From positions 1 to 8,772 of the forward strand of contig CAMJHJ010000096.1 in the NCBI GenBank assembly GCA_946405485.1: DNA of 8,772 nucleotides, in the 5' to 3' direction. Both the position numbers and the translations under genes were made by a program. Shown in pieces: positions 7,301 through 8,772 of this stretch (the stretch's first letter is position 1; each line of letters begins with the position of its first letter). The notes under the pieces are model-generated. The model was not told the origin of the DNA. It did no database searches and worked only from the letters and a program-made list of their open reading frames with translations. The DNA comes from an uncultured Bacteroidales bacterium (lineage in GTDB: Bacteria; Bacteroidota; Bacteroidia; Bacteroidales; UBA932).

Positions 7301-7500
7301 GCTACACACTCCCGCAGCGCTGGACCTCCCGCGTGGGCATCAGCAAGGCCAGGCTCTATGTCAATGCCAACAATATCTTCACCCTCTGCGATCCCTTCGT
7401 CAAGCCCTTCGACCCGGAAAAGACGGTCGGAACGAGCAGCATGGGATGTAACTATCCGTTGATGCAGAGTTGGAACTTTGGTGTAAACATTTCATTCTGA
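4399..7500 (+). CDS. susC: SusC/RagA family TonB-linked outer-membrane transporter
   Basis: This 1033-residue protein would be the outer-membrane barrel that imports a large ligand using TonB energy, working as a pair with the downstream SusD. A signal peptide ends near AGAQ (residues 24-27). A CarboxypepD_reg-like beta domain covers about residues 32-103, beginning IKGKVLDEAGEPVPGA. The TonB box is probably DAVVIGYG at 110-117. The plug follows, with LAGKVAGLQI (149-158), IRGFGNPLYVVDGVP (174-188) and the family signature at 211-234 (KDALGAVYG to TTKTG). The rest is beta barrel, including the aspartate-rich DMNEDGIIDGND loop at 843-854 common in SusC proteins, and a C-terminal strand ending NISF with terminal Phe, as expected for barrel assembly. 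Length is normal for the family. There is no STN domain before the CarboxypepD domain, so signalling through an anti-sigma factor is not expected. The symbol marks the family only; the substrate is unknown and need not be starch. Confidence 0.96.
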   Translation: MKNQSLVKTTLVFLLLLSGGAFLAGAQGKDKLIKGKVLDEAGEPVPGAMVINPKTKSATTTDLDGVFQLTASPEEVLSVSFLGFKDQTFQARDLDGKTVVLQVDSERLDDAVVIGYGVRKRENLTGAVSSIGGGRELKTATSSSLAQDLAGKVAGLQIRQENGEPGSFSTSINIRGFGNPLYVVDGVPQVSGNNIFQRLDPNDIESISVIKDALGAVYGRRGANGVVIVTTKTGSSKRPVLSFEAVAGIQMPTNMPAMSNRKQWTELYNEAMLYNGSIAYTPEQLAAEAAAPSTDWYNAVIKPFSTQQQYHLSVEGSTPRAKYYVGAGYLTDEGLLRSGDLGYNKVDFRSNINVNVTDNLHVDFQLSGSSDKKIGPTGGFYDVFFASRTALPTEKIYANDNPDYMAVTAYGHALAKSMSEVSGYSNADDRVFNGAAAIRYDFPFLEGLYAKVNYSYNFRNIATKSLNKAYNLYVYDERADVPYSPQEKNGPSTISNSYSTSGLATLQAMLSYSHLFGGSHQTEATLVYEQTGYHSRNSSLTREYSFFTGDQVDLAGENNMKTSGMENDETSMSYIGRLSYGYKDRYLVDASFRYDGSCLYSPQMRWGFFPVVSAGWRVTEEPWMKNQRVFSYLKLRASYGLVGEDNGKPFQYIPGFSVTGGGGYEFTDGTWTTGAASPVLVNEKLTWFTSKIADVGIDFGFLNNRLTFTVDAYDRDRSGLLSSRLLSLPNTFGASLPQENLNSDRTFGMDFTTSWNGHVGDFYYNVSGNLNYARSQNLYVEEAEFSSTRQRWLSGKAYRYNDVYWGYVVLGQFQTEQEILEAPIQNGARGNGKILPGDYRYKDMNEDGIIDGNDQVPLFYSGYPKLFYGLTLSGSWKGLDFSLVFHGSGFNTIRFKEMYAEVLAYNLNTPAYFYDRWHRADMFDDSSEWIPGKWPSTRLITDAGSNYLESSIWRRDVTYLRLKNLTVGYTLPQRWTSRVGISKARLYVNANNIFTLCDPFVKPFDPEKTVGTSSMGCNYPLMQSWNFGVNISF

Positions 7501-7507
7501 TACGATT

Positions 7508-8772
7508 ATGAAAAGATACCCGATATTTTGCATCATGACGGCCGTCCTGCTGTTCGGCGCCTGCAAGGACTACTTGGACATCAAGCCCAAGGATAAGATC
7601 AGCCAGGACAACCTGTTCTCCTCCGCGGCTGGCCTGGAATTGTATATGGCCAACCTGTACTCGCAGTTGCCCATCGAGGATTTCAACTATATGCGGGACG
7701 GGTTCGACCAGCATTACACCCATTCCAATATGGTCCCGGCGATGTTCACGGAAGAGGCGACCCATTCCCAATATGTCGACCATTACAGCGTCAATTACTT
7801 CCGCTGGTGGGATTCCGCGTTCAAGCTGATCCGCGATGTCAACATCCTTTCCGACGCCATTCCTACCCTGCCCATCCGTGACGATGAGAAGGCGGCGATG
7901 GAAGGAGAGGTCGCATTCATCAAATGCTACACCTACTTCGGCCTGGCCAAACGTTACGGAGGTGTTCCGATCATCCGGACGACCCAGCAATGGGAGGGGG
8001 ATGTGGACGCCCTGAAAGTCCCGCGCTCGACGGAGCAGGAGACCTGGCAGTATGCGATCGATCTGGGAAAGACAGCCATCGAGAAACTGCCGGTGGTCGG
8101 TCACACGGAACGTCGTGCCAACAAATACGTAGCGGCGGCCCTGACCTCCCGCGTCGCTCTTTTTGCCGCATCGGTGGCCAAATTCTCTGATAAGGTCGCC
8201 CTGGCCGGCAAGGCAGTGGAGGATCATCTGGTCGGAGTGGACGCCTCGGCTGCGGCGGGTTGGTACAAAGACGCCATCGAGGCCGCGGAAGTCGTCATCC
8301 AGTCTGGCCGCTATGGTCTCTATATGCCGGAACCTGCGTCTCCGGATGAGGCAGCCGATAATTACTACAAGCTATTTACCCAGCCCAACAGCGCCAGCCC
8401 CGAGGTTATTTTCATCAAGGGCCTGACCGTTAAGGGTACAGGAAGCAATTACCCCATTTTCTTCCAACCCAAGCAAACTTGCGGTGGATGGCCGCATCCC
8501 GGGCGGATGGATCCGAATCTGGAGCTGATCGACCTGTATGAGAGTTATGGCTCGAACGGGGAAAGCGCTCCGATACGTACTTCTGCTGCCGCCAATGACC
8601 TGACGGACTATACCGGTTATTCATCAAAGAAGACTTACTACAAGTTCGACGACCCGACCGACATCTTTGTCGACAAGGATGCCCGCCTCCGCGCGACCGT
8701 CATCTTGCCTGGATCAAAGTTCAAGAACACGACCATCATCATCCAGGCCGGCTTGATCCAGCAGGATGGGAC
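7508..8772 (+). CDS. susD: SusD/RagB family nutrient-binding lipoprotein, 3' end outside window
   Basis: An open frame from ATG 7508 runs without a stop to the end of the window and gives 421 residues. Family members are usually about 500-650 residues, so roughly a quarter is missing. The start is seven bases after the susC stop, which implies co-transcription. The N-terminus has a lipoprotein signal with lipobox FGAC (Cys19), followed by KDYLDIKP, the usual SusD start. Further signatures are RDVNILSDAI (109-118), the TPR-region motif at 133-156 (GEVAFIKCYTYFGLAKRYGG), ANKYVAAALTSRVALFA (204-220) and DKDARLRATVILPG (389-402). It would sit on the cell surface as a lid on the SusC barrel and bind ligand. 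As with susC, the symbol names the family, not starch specificity. Confidence 0.95.
   Translation, partial: MKRYPIFCIMTAVLLFGACKDYLDIKPKDKISQDNLFSSAAGLELYMANLYSQLPIEDFNYMRDGFDQHYTHSNMVPAMFTEEATHSQYVDHYSVNYFRWWDSAFKLIRDVNILSDAIPTLPIRDDEKAAMEGEVAFIKCYTYFGLAKRYGGVPIIRTTQQWEGDVDALKVPRSTEQETWQYAIDLGKTAIEKLPVVGHTERRANKYVAAALTSRVALFAASVAKFSDKVALAGKAVEDHLVGVDASAAAGWYKDAIEAAEVVIQSGRYGLYMPEPASPDEAADNYYKLFTQPNSASPEVIFIKGLTVKGTGSNYPIFFQPKQTCGGWPHPGRMDPNLELIDLYESYGSNGESAPIRTSAAANDLTDYTGYSSKKTYYKFDDPTDIFVDKDARLRATVILPGSKFKNTTIIIQAGLIQQDG

Noticed and set aside
7400..8227. Open frame of 275 codons on the - strand across the susC/susD junction
   Set aside because: It lies opposite two well-supported genes and shows no signal peptide, domain or start context of its own.
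1..8772. CRISPR array, tRNA, rRNA, insertion sequence or integrase
   Set aside because: None was seen by eye on either strand. The window is almost fully occupied by five coding regions, and the largest gap is 94 bases.

Overview
The window looks like a chromosomal piece of a fairly GC-rich member of the Bacteroidota, probably Bacteroidales. The evidence is an adjacent SusC-type TonB-dependent transporter and SusD-type lipoprotein, start codons without Shine-Dalgarno sequences and preceded by AT-rich bases, and matches to the Bacteroides TAnnTTTG promoter element. Species or genus cannot be fixed from the sequence alone. All five genes are on the + strand, and no gap between genes exceeds about 100 bases.

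Layout. Bases 1-543 hold the C-terminal part of a sodium-coupled NSS-family transporter that starts outside the window. Bases 588-1802 encode a periplasmic or surface phosphodiesterase/phosphatase lipoprotein of the alkaline phosphatase superfamily with a C-terminal Fn3-like domain. Bases 1845-4304 encode an 819-residue chimeric protein: signal peptide, LamG-like domain, Kelch-like propeller, one membrane helix, then a cytoplasmic SARP-type winged helix with a BTAD (TPR) domain. A 94-base AT-rich gap follows, with a terminator-like hairpin, weak promoter-like boxes and CATTWA direct repeats at 11-12 base spacing. Bases 4399-7500 encode the SusC-type transporter. Seven bases later a SusD-type lipoprotein begins and runs off the right edge.

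How the genes may work together. The SusC/SusD pair would bind and import a ligand across the outer membrane. The phosphodiesterase could remove phosphate or phosphodiester groups outside the cell or in the periplasm. The membrane-spanning LamG-Kelch-SARP protein is a plausible local regulator: it could sense a ligand in the periplasm and activate the adjacent susC promoter directly, without a kinase or a sigma/anti-sigma pair. The SusC lacks the STN signalling domain used with anti-sigma factors, and the repeats before susC resemble SARP-type tandem operators in arrangement. The substrate is not visible, because the enzymes expected downstream of susD lie outside the window. The most interesting item is this single-protein transmembrane SARP-like regulator and its possible operator.
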